A program made the translations under genes and the position numbers. This document shows, piece by piece, positions 32,969 to 41,953 of a DNA stretch of 64,000 bases. The stretch spans positions 62,001 to 126,000 of the forward strand of contig DASPRY010000129.1 in NCBI GenBank assembly GCA_035624215.1. The letters are read 5' to 3'. This DNA comes from JAFAGX01 sp035624215. GTDB lineage: Bacteria > Acidobacteriota > Terriglobia > Terriglobales > Acidobacteriaceae. How positions within the stretch are numbered: position 1 is the first letter of the stretch; each line of letters opens with the position of its first letter. Below the pieces are notes generated by a model. The model worked only from the letters and a program-made list of their open reading frames with translations, ran no database searches and was not told the origin of the DNA.

Positions 32969-33734
32969 TCATGACGTCGCCAGAATACGGACGAGCAGAC
33001 AGGTGATGTTGTCGTCACTGCCCATCTCCTTGGCGGCGTCTACCAGGGAATCGCAGCCCTGTTGCAGATCCTTCGACTGGGTGAGGATCTCCAGGGTTTT
33101 CTTCTCAGGAACCCAACGGCTGAATCCGTCACTACATAAAAGCAGCAGATCTCCGGGAAGTACCGGGTGAGTTGCCAATTCCGGCTCAACACCTTCGTGC
33201 AAACCCAACGCGCGGGTAATCAGGTTCTGCATTTGGGAACGACCGGCTTCCTCTATGGTGAGAAGTCCGCGGCGCACCTGCTCCATGACCACGGAATGGT
33301 CATTTGTGAGTTGCTGGACGACTTCTTCCCGCACCCGATAAAGCCGGCTATCGCCCAAATGGGCGACCGAAAAGCCATCCTCGCCAAAAAGCACGGCGAC
33401 AATCGTAGTACCCATTCCAGTACGCTCAGGGTTGGCCAAATGCTTCCCTATAGACGGCCTGGTTCGCTGCTTGAATGGCGGTGCGTAGCAAGCGTGCCGA
33501 TTCAGGAAGCCCATCGCCCCCGGTCTGGACCTCAAGACGCGAAGTGCAATTTTGGAAGTACGCCAGAATCGAGTCAACCGCCAAGGTACTGGCAACCTCA
33601 CCGGCGGCCTCACCGCCCATGCCATCGCAGAGCACAAAAACCTGGTGGGCGATGTCATATCCGAAATTGTCCTCATTGTTGGAGCGCACCCGGCCAACGT
33701 CGGTCTTACCCGCGGCTTGTACAGTAAATCTCAT
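32969..33734 (-). pseudogene. PP2C-type serine/threonine phosphatase with one-base frameshift
   Basis: The first frame (33734-33426) holds RVRSNNEDNFGYD and FVLCDGMGGEAAGEVAS, the metal-binding motifs of PP2C. The second frame takes over at ERTGMGTTIVAVLF and continues through HLGDSRLYRV, LTNDHSVV, LLLLCSDGF and GSDDNITCLLVR, ending at 32969. Removing one A from the run at 33438-33440 restores ANQAVYREALANPERTGMG and a 254-residue protein. All catalytic motifs survive, so this is either a recent loss or a sequencing error in a short homopolymer. Such phosphatases oppose Ser/Thr kinases. Confidence 0.8.
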
Positions 33735-33937
33735 CTGAGGCCGGTTGCGCTGCTGGCCTTCGAGGGAGGGAATGATGCCCGTAGAATCACCAACGCCGAT
33801 CTATGTTAGAGAGCATTTCACGACGTTGGCCTCCGATCGGTGCACAGCTTCTACCCTTGGACGGCAGAAAAGGATATCAAATGTCTATATCGAAAAACTA
33901 TTTCCGTAAGCTGGCGCAAAAGGACGTTCCTGCGTGC

Positions 33938-34258
33938 CTAGGAAGTTTGCGATCTCAATTCTTCCAACATCGCCGTCATTTCCGATTGCGCGTGTTGGTT
34001 GCCGGTGCGCCGGGCCGCCGCGATACCATCAACCAGCATGCGTCTGGCTTCGTCGGTGCGATTTGCGCTGGTTAGCGTCTGGGCTGCCATGAAGTAGCCG
34101 GCGGTGTAATCAGGATGCGAACTCAGCAATTTGCCGAATTCTTCTAACGCGCGTTCGACCTCGCCCAATTTCGAATACTCCATGGCGAGGCCATAACGGG
34201 CAAACGCATCGCCTGGATTTTGGGTCAGAACTTCGGTCAGCAGCGCTATTCGGTCCAT
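33938..34258 (-). CDS. Small TPR protein
   Basis: A 106-residue soluble protein of about three tetratricopeptide-like helical pairs: PGDAFARYGLAMEYSKLGE, HPDYTAGYFMAAQTLTSANR and NQHAQSEMTAMLEEL. TPRs mediate protein contacts; no catalytic part is present. It stands apart upstream of the PP2C locus. The 203-base gap between them (33735-33937) holds nothing I can identify. Confidence 0.75.
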   Translation of the reverse strand: MDRIALLTEVLTQNPGDAFARYGLAMEYSKLGEVERALEEFGKLLSSHPDYTAGYFMAAQTLTSANRTDEARRMLVDGIAAARRTGNQHAQSEMTAMLEELRSQTS

Positions 34259-34383
34259 AGGTCAGCTCATAGCTTAGCAACTGCTTGCGAGGATAGACGA
34301 TAGCCTAGAAGGAATTTTTTTCGTCACTGGCGGCTGGACACTGTACTCGATACAATGGCCGCATCTTCAGAGCTAAACCAACA

Positions 34384-34833
34384 ATGGCCTGTCCGTTTTT
34401 CATGCCAACTAATAAATGCAGCGATGGAGCTTGGATTCATCCTGCCCGGCTTCCACTTGGCGCCGGTTGGCAGGGCCGATGCTGTGCTCCGGGCCATCAG
34501 GGCTCGGAACCTGCCCCGGACGAAGTCCGCGAATTTTGCAACCTGGGGTACGCTTGCGGCTGTTCCCGCCTGCCACAAGATCGAGCCGCCGATGCAGTGA
34601 GGTTTTCCGTGACACGCGACCAGGGCAGTCAGCTAACCGTTTGCTTTGTTTACGAACTCGCCCATCGCCCAGCCGGCTATGGAACGCTCGATTACGATGT
34701 GGCCTGGCAGAAATGGATAAGTTGCCATCCCGATCCTTGCATTCAGCGGATGGCGGAGTGTTATTTGCAGTCATATCTGATGCGTAGAATTCCGTCCATG
34801 GCGGCGGGTTCTACGCCAAGCGGAGCCACATGA
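34384..34833 (+). CDS. Cysteine-rich conserved protein, possible metal binder
   Basis: A 149-residue protein with ten or more cysteines in its length. Notable motifs are ACPFFMPTNKC at the N-terminus, HPARLPLGAGWQGRCC, and FCNLGYACGCSRLP near residue 55, followed by DAVRF. The spacing suggests a zinc or iron-sulfur site. I have no named family. Its stop overlaps the thioesterase start (ATGA, 34830-34833), so the two are co-translated. I chose the ATG at 34384 since the conserved-looking sequence begins at once. Confidence 0.7.
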   Translation: MACPFFMPTNKCSDGAWIHPARLPLGAGWQGRCCAPGHQGSEPAPDEVREFCNLGYACGCSRLPQDRAADAVRFSVTRDQGSQLTVCFVYELAHRPAGYGTLDYDVAWQKWISCHPDPCIQRMAECYLQSYLMRRIPSMAAGSTPSGAT

Positions 34834-35330
34834 GCGACGATCCCTTGATGCCACGTCCAGTCCGTGATTCGCAGTCCGAAATGGCGGAAATCGTTCTGCC
34901 CAACGATGCCAACCCGCTGGGGGCCTTGTTAGGCGGCCGCCTGATGCACTGGATCGACCTCGCCGGCGCCATGGCAGCGCATCGCCACTCGCGCAATTAT
35001 GTTGTGACCGCAGCGATCGATCACCTCGACTTCCTGGTGCCGGTGCACATCGGCGATCTGGTCATTCTGCGCTCATCGGTGAACCGCGTATTCCATAGTT
35101 CCATGGAAGTGGGCGTGAAGGTATGGGTGGAAAACTATATCCACAATGACTGCCAGCACGTGAGTTCGGCCTATCTCACATTTGTAGCGGTCGACGGCGC
35201 CGGGCGTCATCTGCAGGTTCCCGCGGTCATACCGGAGACAGACGAGCAGCGGCGCAGGTACGAAGACGCAGCCAAGCGGCGAGCAATCCGCCGGGAACAT
35301 TTGGAGCGCCGCCGGGCTAATACCCGCTAA
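34830..35330 (+). CDS. Acyl-CoA thioesterase, YciA/hot-dog fold
   Basis: A 166-residue hot-dog protein that hydrolyses acyl-CoA to free acid and CoA. The N-terminal LPNDANPLGALLGGRLMHWIDLAG is the YciA/ACOT signature with the catalytic Asn/Asp; DHLDFLVPVHIGDLV follows. Family members form hexamers in the cytosol. The C-terminal 35 residues are an Arg-rich helix. It overlaps the cysteine-rich gene upstream. Confidence 0.88.
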   Translation: MSDDPLMPRPVRDSQSEMAEIVLPNDANPLGALLGGRLMHWIDLAGAMAAHRHSRNYVVTAAIDHLDFLVPVHIGDLVILRSSVNRVFHSSMEVGVKVWVENYIHNDCQHVSSAYLTFVAVDGAGRHLQVPAVIPETDEQRRRYEDAAKRRAIRREHLERRRANTR

Positions 35331-35356
35331 TCTTTCGCGGTAACTTTCGGTGACAT

Positions 35357-35397
35357 TGTGATGTTCATCACATCAGAATGCCAGCTGACGTCATAAT
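35357..35397 (+). promoter_or_regulatory. Crp/Fnr-type site and -10 box of cydAB
   Basis: TGTGA-TGTTCA-TCACA (35357-35372) is a perfect match to the Crp half-site pair. A CATAAT at 35392-35397 can serve as the -10. The site centre would be about 40 bases upstream of the transcript start, the class II activator position. The regulator is not in the window. Confidence 0.75.
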
Positions 35398-35431
35398 ATT
35401 TCCTTCTACAATTCAAGAACGGGAATTTGCT

Positions 35432-36796
35432 ATGGACAGCGCTCTGCTGGTGCACCGCCTGCATTTCGCCTTCACGGTAACCTTTCATTACTTATTTCCT
35501 CAGCTCACAATGGGATTGGCGCCGCTCATTGTCGTCCTGAAGTGGCTCGGACTGCGACGCAACGACGAGGCCTACAACCAGGCCGCAAGATTCTGGGCGC
35601 GCATCTTTGGCATTAATTTCGTGCTGGGAGTTGTGACCGGCATTCCCATGGAATTTCAGTTTGGCACCAACTGGTCGCACTTCTCGCGCTTTGCCGGAGG
35701 CGTGATCGGCCAAACTCTTGCCATGGAAGGGATGTTTGCGTTTTTTCTGGAGTCGGCTTTTCTGGGGCTGTTCTTATATGGGGAGAAACGGCTCAGCCCG
35801 CGCGCGCACTGGTGGTCAGCGGTTGCGGTGTTTCTGGGCTCATGGCTGTCTGGCTACTTCATCATTGCCACCGATGCCTGGATGCAAAATCCCGTCGGCT
35901 ACGAGCGCGCTGCCGACGGATCGGTGCAACTGAGCAGTTTCTGGGAATTGGTGCTGAACCCCTGGGCATGGTGGCAATATGCGCACAATATGAGTGGAGC
36001 GGTCGTCACTGGCGCTTTTGTTATGGCGTCTGTGGGAGCCTTTTATCTGCTCTGGGGCAAGAACGTGAAGCACGGACGCATTTTCGTGCGCACCGGCGTC
36101 GTCGCCGGCTGCGTCTTCAGTATCTTGCAACTGTTTCCCACCGGAGACGGACAGGGCCGCATGATCACTCGTTACCAGCCGATTACGCTGGCTGCGATGG
36201 AGGCATTGTTTACGACCGGGCCTGGCGCGCCGTTGGTTATCATCGGGCAGCCGGATCTGCCAGCGCACAAGATTGACAATCCGTTGCTGGTGCCGAAGGC
36301 CTTGAGCTTCCTGACCTATCGGCGCTGGTCGGCGCGCGTCCTGGGTTTGGACGAATTCCCGCAGCAGCTATGGCCGGAGAACATCGCACTTCTTTATTAC
36401 AGCTACCACATCATGGTTGGGCTGGGCACGATATTTATCGCGATTATGGTGGTAGCGATTGTGCTGCTTTGGCGGCGGACGCTTTTCGACGCGCGCTGGA
36501 TGCTCTGGATTCTGCTCCTGAGCTTGCCGTTTCCGTACATTGCAAACACCGCGGGTTGGATGACGGCAGAACTGGGCCGCCAACCCTGGCTGGTCTATGG
36601 CTTGATGCGCACCGCCGACGGCTACTCCAAAACTGTGTCAGCCGGGAATGGCATGTTCACTCTGCTGGGATTCATGGGCATGTATACAGTTCTGGGCATC
36701 GTTTTTCTGTTTCTTGTCCGGCGGGAGATTGAACAGGGACCAGCAGGAGAAACTGGGACTCCTAATGGGCTTGTCAGCCAGGTTCATGCGGACTAG
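35432..36796 (+). CDS. cydA: Cytochrome bd oxidase subunit I
   Basis: A 454-residue haem-bearing subunit of the quinol oxidase that reduces oxygen to water, important at low oxygen. His19 in TVTFHYLFPQLTMG is the haem b595 ligand position; GWMTAELGRQPW is the conserved quinol/haem segment near residue 380. About nine membrane helices are predicted. At 454 residues the Q loop is of the short kind, unlike E. coli. I chose the ATG at 35432, with GGGAA upstream, since the family begins MDSALLVHRLHFA; a longer frame to 35378 runs over the promoter region. cydB follows after nine bases. Confidence 0.95.
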   Translation: MDSALLVHRLHFAFTVTFHYLFPQLTMGLAPLIVVLKWLGLRRNDEAYNQAARFWARIFGINFVLGVVTGIPMEFQFGTNWSHFSRFAGGVIGQTLAMEGMFAFFLESAFLGLFLYGEKRLSPRAHWWSAVAVFLGSWLSGYFIIATDAWMQNPVGYERAADGSVQLSSFWELVLNPWAWWQYAHNMSGAVVTGAFVMASVGAFYLLWGKNVKHGRIFVRTGVVAGCVFSILQLFPTGDGQGRMITRYQPITLAAMEALFTTGPGAPLVIIGQPDLPAHKIDNPLLVPKALSFLTYRRWSARVLGLDEFPQQLWPENIALLYYSYHIMVGLGTIFIAIMVVAIVLLWRRTLFDARWMLWILLLSLPFPYIANTAGWMTAELGRQPWLVYGLMRTADGYSKTVSAGNGMFTLLGFMGMYTVLGIVFLFLVRREIEQGPAGETGTPNGLVSQVHAD

Positions 36797-36805
36797 AGAG
36801 GATTT

Positions 36806-37846
36806 ATGGAAACAGTGTGGTTTGTTGTGGTAGCGGTGATGCTCGTAGCGTACGTGGTCCTGGATGGATTTGATCTAGGTGCGGGTGCAATTTACCTCTA
36901 CGCTGCCAGAAATTCCCAGGAACGGCGGATGATTCTACGCGCCATCGGACCGGTGTGGGATGGTAACGAAGTCTGGCTGCTCGCCGCAGGCGGGACACTG
37001 TACTTTGCCTTCCCGCAACTCTATGCCTCGAGCTTCAGTGGGTTCTACCTGCCGCTGATGATGGTGCTGTGGTTGCTGATGTTGCGCGCCATTGGCATCG
37101 AATTCCGCGCACATATAGAAAATCCGGTGTGGCAGGGTTTTTTCGATGTGGTCTTTTTCCTGGCCAGCGCCCTGCTGGCGATTTTCTACGGCGCGGCCCT
37201 GGGCAACGTTATCCGGGGAGTTCCGCTTGGGCCAGACGGATACTTCTTTGAACCACTATGGACCAATTGGCGCGTTGGCAGCAATCCGGGCATCCTCGAC
37301 TGGTACACGGTAATGGCTGGCGTGATTGCGCTGGTGACGTTGAGTGTGCACGGGGCGCTCTATGTCGTGACGAAAACTGAAGGTGAGGTCAATCTCCGGG
37401 CACGCAGAGTGGCCCTGGCGCTGTGGCCTGTTCAACTTCTGCTGACAATCGTTAGCCTGATCGCAACCTACCTCATCAAGCCGCAAGTCATGCAGAACTA
37501 CCGCGAGCATCCCATTGGTCTGCTGGTTCCTGTGGTGGTGCTGGGTAGCCTGGCAGCAATGATATGGGGAATAAGCGGACAGAAGGAGAAACTGGCATTT
37601 CTAGCTTCGAGCGCTTACATCGCTGCTATGCTGGTAGGTGCGGCTTTCGCGCTCTATCCAGTTGTCCTTCCTGCGAGCACCGATCCGAACTACAACCTGA
37701 CTATCTACAACTGTGCTGCCGGACATCACGGCCTTACTGTGGGCCTGGTCTGGTGGAGCATCGCGATTGTACTGGCGCTGGGATATTTTGTTTTCATCTT
37801 CCGCATGTTCCGTGGCAAAGTGCGGCTGGAAGGTAGCGGATACTAA
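36806..37846 (+). CDS. cydB: Cytochrome bd oxidase subunit II
   Basis: A 346-residue membrane protein, the partner of CydA. The N-terminal VVLDGFDLGAGAIYLYA and GPVWDGNEVWLLAAGGTLYFAFP are typical of CydB. Eight to nine helices are predicted. GAGAGGA precedes the ATG. No cydX-like or cydCD genes follow; the next gene is on the other strand. Confidence 0.95.
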   Translation: METVWFVVVAVMLVAYVVLDGFDLGAGAIYLYAARNSQERRMILRAIGPVWDGNEVWLLAAGGTLYFAFPQLYASSFSGFYLPLMMVLWLLMLRAIGIEFRAHIENPVWQGFFDVVFFLASALLAIFYGAALGNVIRGVPLGPDGYFFEPLWTNWRVGSNPGILDWYTVMAGVIALVTLSVHGALYVVTKTEGEVNLRARRVALALWPVQLLLTIVSLIATYLIKPQVMQNYREHPIGLLVPVVVLGSLAAMIWGISGQKEKLAFLASSAYIAAMLVGAAFALYPVVLPASTDPNYNLTIYNCAAGHHGLTVGLVWWSIAIVLALGYFVFIFRMFRGKVRLEGSGY

Positions 37847-37868
37847 CATATGTTCAGGCGGTTGCTTG

Positions 37869-38492
37869 CTATCGCCAAACTACAAACGATTTTGCCATCC
37901 CGAGAAATCGCTCCGTCTTGATCTTGCATCCCGGAAATAAGTTCGAAAGCTCGTGTCGAGTCAACAATCGAATCGAATTAATCAGGGCCATGGAAGCCTC
38001 CGGCGTCGGCCGATATCTCCAGCCGTGCAGGGTCAGATAACGATCGACGAAGTGGTTGAACCATTTTTTCGGCAGCCAGTGAATGGATAGGCCCAGGAAG
38101 TGCGGCTCGACGGGGAACCATTGGTTTGGCGTTTGACAATAAATTCGGCGTCCAACCCGAAGCATCTCGTTGGCGAATTGCTTCTGGTCCTCAAAGGCAC
38201 CCACGTGCTCGATAGCTGAATTAGAAAATGCCAGATCAAAGGCTCGGTCTGGGAGTCCCGTATTTCTTGCGTCTCGGTGGATATACGTAAAGTTTGCCGG
38301 TAGATCTTGCGGCGGATCTTCAACATTCACGATTAACACCCGCTCAGCAAAGTCTGAGCCGTTCCACATGTCGACCCGGCCACCCAGGTCGACTACTGTG
38401 CGGCAATCGCTGAACTCTCTGACCAGCCAGCGCAGGCGGCGTCGGCGAAAGTACCCTCCTACGAGGCGATAAATGTGGTGGACGATACTCAA
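37869..38492 (-). CDS. Class I SAM-dependent methyltransferase
   Basis: A 207-residue protein with a Rossmann methyltransferase core: TVVDLGGRVDMWNGS (SAM-binding motif I), DARNTGLPDRAFDLAFSNSAIEHV (motifs II-IV) and RIYCQTPNQWFPVEPHFL. The form resembles methyltransferase type 11 proteins placed in surface polysaccharide clusters, but no glycosyltransferase is near. Substrate unknown. It is convergent with cydB. Confidence 0.8.
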   Translation of the reverse strand: MSIVHHIYRLVGGYFRRRRLRWLVREFSDCRTVVDLGGRVDMWNGSDFAERVLIVNVEDPPQDLPANFTYIHRDARNTGLPDRAFDLAFSNSAIEHVGAFEDQKQFANEMLRVGRRIYCQTPNQWFPVEPHFLGLSIHWLPKKWFNHFVDRYLTLHGWRYRPTPEASMALINSIRLLTRHELSNLFPGCKIKTERFLGMAKSFVVWR

Positions 38493-38716
38493 GTTTTCCC
38501 GCTCTTTTCACCACTGTAGAGGAAACTTGGCGCGATGACCGAAGCGCAATCGAGTTTCATCTAGAAGTTTCCCGATTTGGATTCGGCAGTCAGCAGTGGG
38601 CAATCGGCAGTTGGCGCCTGGCGAGTAGAAGCAGCGCCGGTCCATCGCTGGTCCTTATCACATCCCCCTGTGACGTCTGTATAATCAGGTTTTGAGTTGA
38701 TTGCTTGAGCGCTCAC

Positions 38717-39556
38717 ATGCCATCTCGCCCGGGGCAGCCGCAGACCGGCCCACAGCCGCTGCCCGGTGTCGACGCCATCGTGGCCGTCGGTTCCGGTAAA
38801 GGCGGAGTGGGAAAGACCACGCTGGCGGTCAACCTGGCGCTGGCACTGGCGAAGATGGGACACAAGGTTGGTCTGCTCGATGCCGATGTTTACGGCCCCA
38901 ATGTGCCCCTCATGCTCGGTACGAGCGCTCAACCGAACGTGCTGGGTGATCAGAGGATTGAGCCGCTGGAAATCCACGGGCTCAAAGTCATCTCAGTTGG
39001 GTTCCTGAATCCGGGAGACAAACCGTTGATCTGGCGCGGGCCGATGCTGCACTCCATCATCCGGCAGTTTCTGGGCTCGGTGGAATGGGGCCTGCTTGAT
39101 TACCTTATCGTTGATCTTCCTCCGGGGACCGGGGACGTTTCCCTCTCGCTGATCCAGACGGTGCCACTCACCGGGGCAATCGTAGTTTCGACGCCCTCAG
39201 ACGTCTCCCTGCAGGACGGCCGCAAAGCGATTGAGATGTTTCGCCAGATGAAGGTGGACGTGGTGGGCATGGTGGAGAACATGAGCTATTTTGTTTGTCC
39301 CCATTGCCAGCATGAAATCGACATTTTTTCGCGTGGCGGTGCGGAAAAAACGGCCAGCCAGTTCGGCATCGCATTTCTAGGAAATATTCAGCTTGACCCT
39401 GATATCCGAAGGGCTGGCGATAGCGGCAAGCCCGCTGTACTCGAAGGTGAGAACTCACCTCACGCCAAGGCACTCTTTGAGTTTGCGCGCAAAGTGATGG
39501 CGCGCGTAGAAGAGATCAAATCCAGCATGCCGGAAAACGTGATCCAGATTCAGTAA
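38717..39556 (+). CDS. mrp: Mrp/ApbC family iron-sulfur cluster carrier ATPase
   Basis: A 279-residue P-loop protein that binds a 4Fe-4S cluster between two subunits and transfers it to apoproteins. The deviant Walker A is GSGKGGVGKTTLAVNLALAL at the N-terminus, DADVYGPNVP is the switch region, VDLPPGTGDVSL is Walker B, and CPHC near residue 195 carries the cluster cysteines. There is no N-terminal MIP18-like domain, so it is the short form. I prefer the ATG at 38717; a TTG at 38705 would add four residues. Confidence 0.92.
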   Translation: MPSRPGQPQTGPQPLPGVDAIVAVGSGKGGVGKTTLAVNLALALAKMGHKVGLLDADVYGPNVPLMLGTSAQPNVLGDQRIEPLEIHGLKVISVGFLNPGDKPLIWRGPMLHSIIRQFLGSVEWGLLDYLIVDLPPGTGDVSLSLIQTVPLTGAIVVSTPSDVSLQDGRKAIEMFRQMKVDVVGMVENMSYFVCPHCQHEIDIFSRGGAEKTASQFGIAFLGNIQLDPDIRRAGDSGKPAVLEGENSPHAKALFEFARKVMARVEEIKSSMPENVIQIQ

Positions 39557-39573
39557 AAAACGGCGAGCGGAAA

Positions 39574-40557
39574 TCAAGCCGCGAGAATCTTGGCGAAAAC
39601 CTGCCGGTCAACATTTCCGCCGGTGAGCACTAGGCCCACGCGCTTGCCCTTCAACGACTGTTTTTCTTTAAGCGCAGCAGCCAGACCGGCCGCACCTGCT
39701 CCTTCGGCAACATTGTGGGTATCAGTGAAGAAGATCTTCATGGCACCGCTCATTTCTTCTTCGCTTACCTGGACGATGTGGTCGACGTTGTCCAGGACGA
39801 CTTCGAGCGACGCATCGTCGGGGACGCGGCAAGCCATGCCGTCACCGAGTTGGGTCGTGACCGGGGCCGAAATCTTGCGCCCCGCCTCAAACGATAACGC
39901 GTAGGCTGGAGCGCCTTCCGCAACCACCCCGACGATTGTGGTTTTGCGGTTCAGGCCATTCCGCACCGCAACGCAAGCACAGATTCCCGAACCTTGTCCG
40001 ATGGGCACGTACACCAGATCGAGATCGTTCACCGCGGAGAAAAACTCCAGCCAGTAAGTGGCGACCCCGGTCACAATACTTGAGTGGTAGGCAGGCACAA
40101 AATGCCAGCCATGTTCATGGGCGAGATGGGCTGCGTGTTCTTTGGATTCCTGGTAGTCGCTACCGAACTCAATCAGATGTGCTCCTTGCGAGCGCATGGC
40201 GGCATTTTTTTCAGTGCTGTTTCCGCGGGGCACCACGATATGGGCTTCCACGTTGAATCTGCGCGCCGCGAGGGCGACCGACTGCCCATGATTGCCGCGC
40301 GTAGCCGTCACCAGCCCGGTGATGTGGTTGGGGCCGCGAAACAGTTCCGCCGCGTATACCACTGCCGTTCGCGCCTTAAACGCGCCGATTGGCGTATGGT
40401 TCTCGTGCTTCACCCACACTTCCGTCTCCAGGCGTTCACATAGAAGGGGCCAGACCATCTGCGGGGTGGGCTGCATCACTGAGTAGACGAGTTCCTGCGC
40501 CTTCCTGATTTCATCGATCGTAGGCAAGGCCGACGACACTAACTGTTCTTCAATCAT
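39574..40557 (-). CDS. Threonine/serine dehydratase-like PLP enzyme
   Basis: A 327-residue fold-type II PLP enzyme. Lys61 in HTPIGAFKARTA is the Schiff-base lysine; TATRGNHGQSVALAARRF is the phosphate-binding segment; GQGSGICACVAV and LTGGNVDRQVFAKIL follow. The lack of a C-terminal ACT domain fits a catabolic or salvage form rather than biosynthetic IlvA. It probably deaminates threonine or serine to the 2-oxo acid. Other beta-eliminating activities cannot be ruled out. It is convergent with mrp. Confidence 0.82.
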   Translation of the reverse strand: MIEEQLVSSALPTIDEIRKAQELVYSVMQPTPQMVWPLLCERLETEVWVKHENHTPIGAFKARTAVVYAAELFRGPNHITGLVTATRGNHGQSVALAARRFNVEAHIVVPRGNSTEKNAAMRSQGAHLIEFGSDYQESKEHAAHLAHEHGWHFVPAYHSSIVTGVATYWLEFFSAVNDLDLVYVPIGQGSGICACVAVRNGLNRKTTIVGVVAEGAPAYALSFEAGRKISAPVTTQLGDGMACRVPDDASLEVVLDNVDHIVQVSEEEMSGAMKIFFTDTHNVAEGAGAAGLAAALKEKQSLKGKRVGLVLTGGNVDRQVFAKILAA

Positions 40558-40615
40558 CCTTATTCCCTCCAGCCCCGCCTTGCTGCATTCAGATTATGAT
40601 CGGCGCGTGTTGGAT

Positions 40616-41755
40616 TCAAAGTCTTGCGAATCGCGCCAGCCGAAACAGTGGGTCAGGATCGTTTTCTTCCATGATCAACTCAGATACCATCTCGCCCAGT
40701 GCGGGGCCATGCTTGAATCCGTGGCCTGAGCCACCGCCCACAAGCCACACATTTTGGTCTTTGGGATGACGATCAATAATGAAGTGATCGTCGGGAGTAT
40801 TCTCGTACTGGCAGACTCGGGTTTCGATGACGGGAGCGTTTTTCATTCCTGGGAATCGGAATCCGAGATACTCGCGCGCCGCTCGCAAGCCTTGGGCGCT
40901 GACGGTGCGGTCCCCTGAGGTTGGCTCGAATTCCGGGCCTCGCGTATCGTCAGCGAGTTTGAATCCGCGCCCATCGCTGGCGGGCATGCCATACACAAAG
41001 CGTTCGCGGTGGTCAGCCCATACTGGCAGGCGTGTCTCTGAGAACCGCTCATCTCCGGCGGGCGGACCAAAGAAAAATACCTCTTGCCTGGTTGCCCGGA
41101 TGAGATTGCCGATGCTGTCGGGGAAAAGTGTCCCCATCCATGGGCCGCAGGCAAATACATATTTGTCCGCAGTGAGGCGAGATCCGTTCGAGAGGGTCAG
41201 GCCATTCCGACCACCATCTTCTAATCCGTTTGGCAACACTGCCGTCTCGTGAAACTTCCCGCCTTCGGCCAGAAATGTATCCAGCACTTTCTGGCAGGCG
41301 ACGCGGGCGCGAAGAAATCCGCCTTCCGGCTCGTAGATTCCCCAGCGGACGCCTTCGAAGTTGATTTGCGGCCAACGCTTTGTCATCTCGCTGACCGACA
41401 GCTCGTGGTAGGGAATACCGACTTCATGCAAGACTGGCAACGAGCCGCGCTCATATTCGTCATCGCTGGTCGCTGCCATCCACAGGACCCCTGTACGGTG
41501 CAAGAGCCGAACGCCCCAACGCTGTTCGTGCTCCTTCCAGAGTTGCATGGCTCGGGCGGACATTTTGGTATAGGGCTGCCTTGGTCCATATGTGCCGCGG
41601 ATAATGCGGCTTTCGCCGCCCGAGGATGAACGGGAGTTGCCCGACCCCCAAGCGTCCAGCAACGTGACCTTGGCCCCGCGGCGCAATAGATAAAGAGCAG
41701 TCCATCCCCCGAACGCTCCCGCGCCGATCGCCGCGATATGGGCTGGGTTTCGCAA
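40616..41755 (-). CDS. Monomeric sarcosine-oxidase-like FAD enzyme
   Basis: A 379-residue FAD amine oxidoreductase. The dinucleotide motif IGAGAFGGWTALYLLRRGAK opens the protein, with SGGESRIIRGTYG behind it. Near the C-terminus CQYENTPDDHFIID carries the cysteine that binds FAD covalently in monomeric sarcosine oxidase, followed by GGGSGHGFKHGPALGE. Likely oxidises a secondary amino acid such as sarcosine or N-methyl amino acid, making hydrogen peroxide. No partner subunits are near. Confidence 0.85.
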   Translation of the reverse strand: MRNPAHIAAIGAGAFGGWTALYLLRRGAKVTLLDAWGSGNSRSSSGGESRIIRGTYGPRQPYTKMSARAMQLWKEHEQRWGVRLLHRTGVLWMAATSDDEYERGSLPVLHEVGIPYHELSVSEMTKRWPQINFEGVRWGIYEPEGGFLRARVACQKVLDTFLAEGGKFHETAVLPNGLEDGGRNGLTLSNGSRLTADKYVFACGPWMGTLFPDSIGNLIRATRQEVFFFGPPAGDERFSETRLPVWADHRERFVYGMPASDGRGFKLADDTRGPEFEPTSGDRTVSAQGLRAAREYLGFRFPGMKNAPVIETRVCQYENTPDDHFIIDRHPKDQNVWLVGGGSGHGFKHGPALGEMVSELIMEENDPDPLFRLARFARL

Positions 41756-41793
41756 GTGAAGAAAATATCAAAAAAATCGATGCAAATATGGAA

Positions 41794-41820
41794 TTAGCAT
41801 TCTTGAGTCCTGAGTGCTAA
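41794..41820. promoter_or_regulatory. CIRCE element (HrcA operator)
   Basis: TTAGCATTC-N9-GAGTGCTAA: a 27-bp inverted repeat differing at one base from the CIRCE consensus TTAGCACTC-N9-GAGTGCTAA. It ends three bases before the -35 of the hrcA promoter, so HrcA very likely represses its own operon. Confidence 0.95.
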
Positions 41821-41823
41821 TCC

Positions 41824-41852
41824 TTGACAGGCGCATGCCAGGTTCCTAAAAT
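41824..41852 (+). promoter_or_regulatory. hrcA operon promoter
   Basis: TTGACA (41824-41829), a 17-base spacer and TAAAAT (41847-41852): a near-consensus sigma-70 promoter next to the CIRCE element. The leader to hrcA is about 95 bases. Confidence 0.9.
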
Positions 41853-41953
41853 CCAGCTAGGATGTAACCGCGTCTTCCAATGTAACTGTTGCATCTAAAT
41901 AACTTAAGTAGCAGGTCGTTGACTGAAGCCGGGCGGTTCGACGTCATAAGAGT

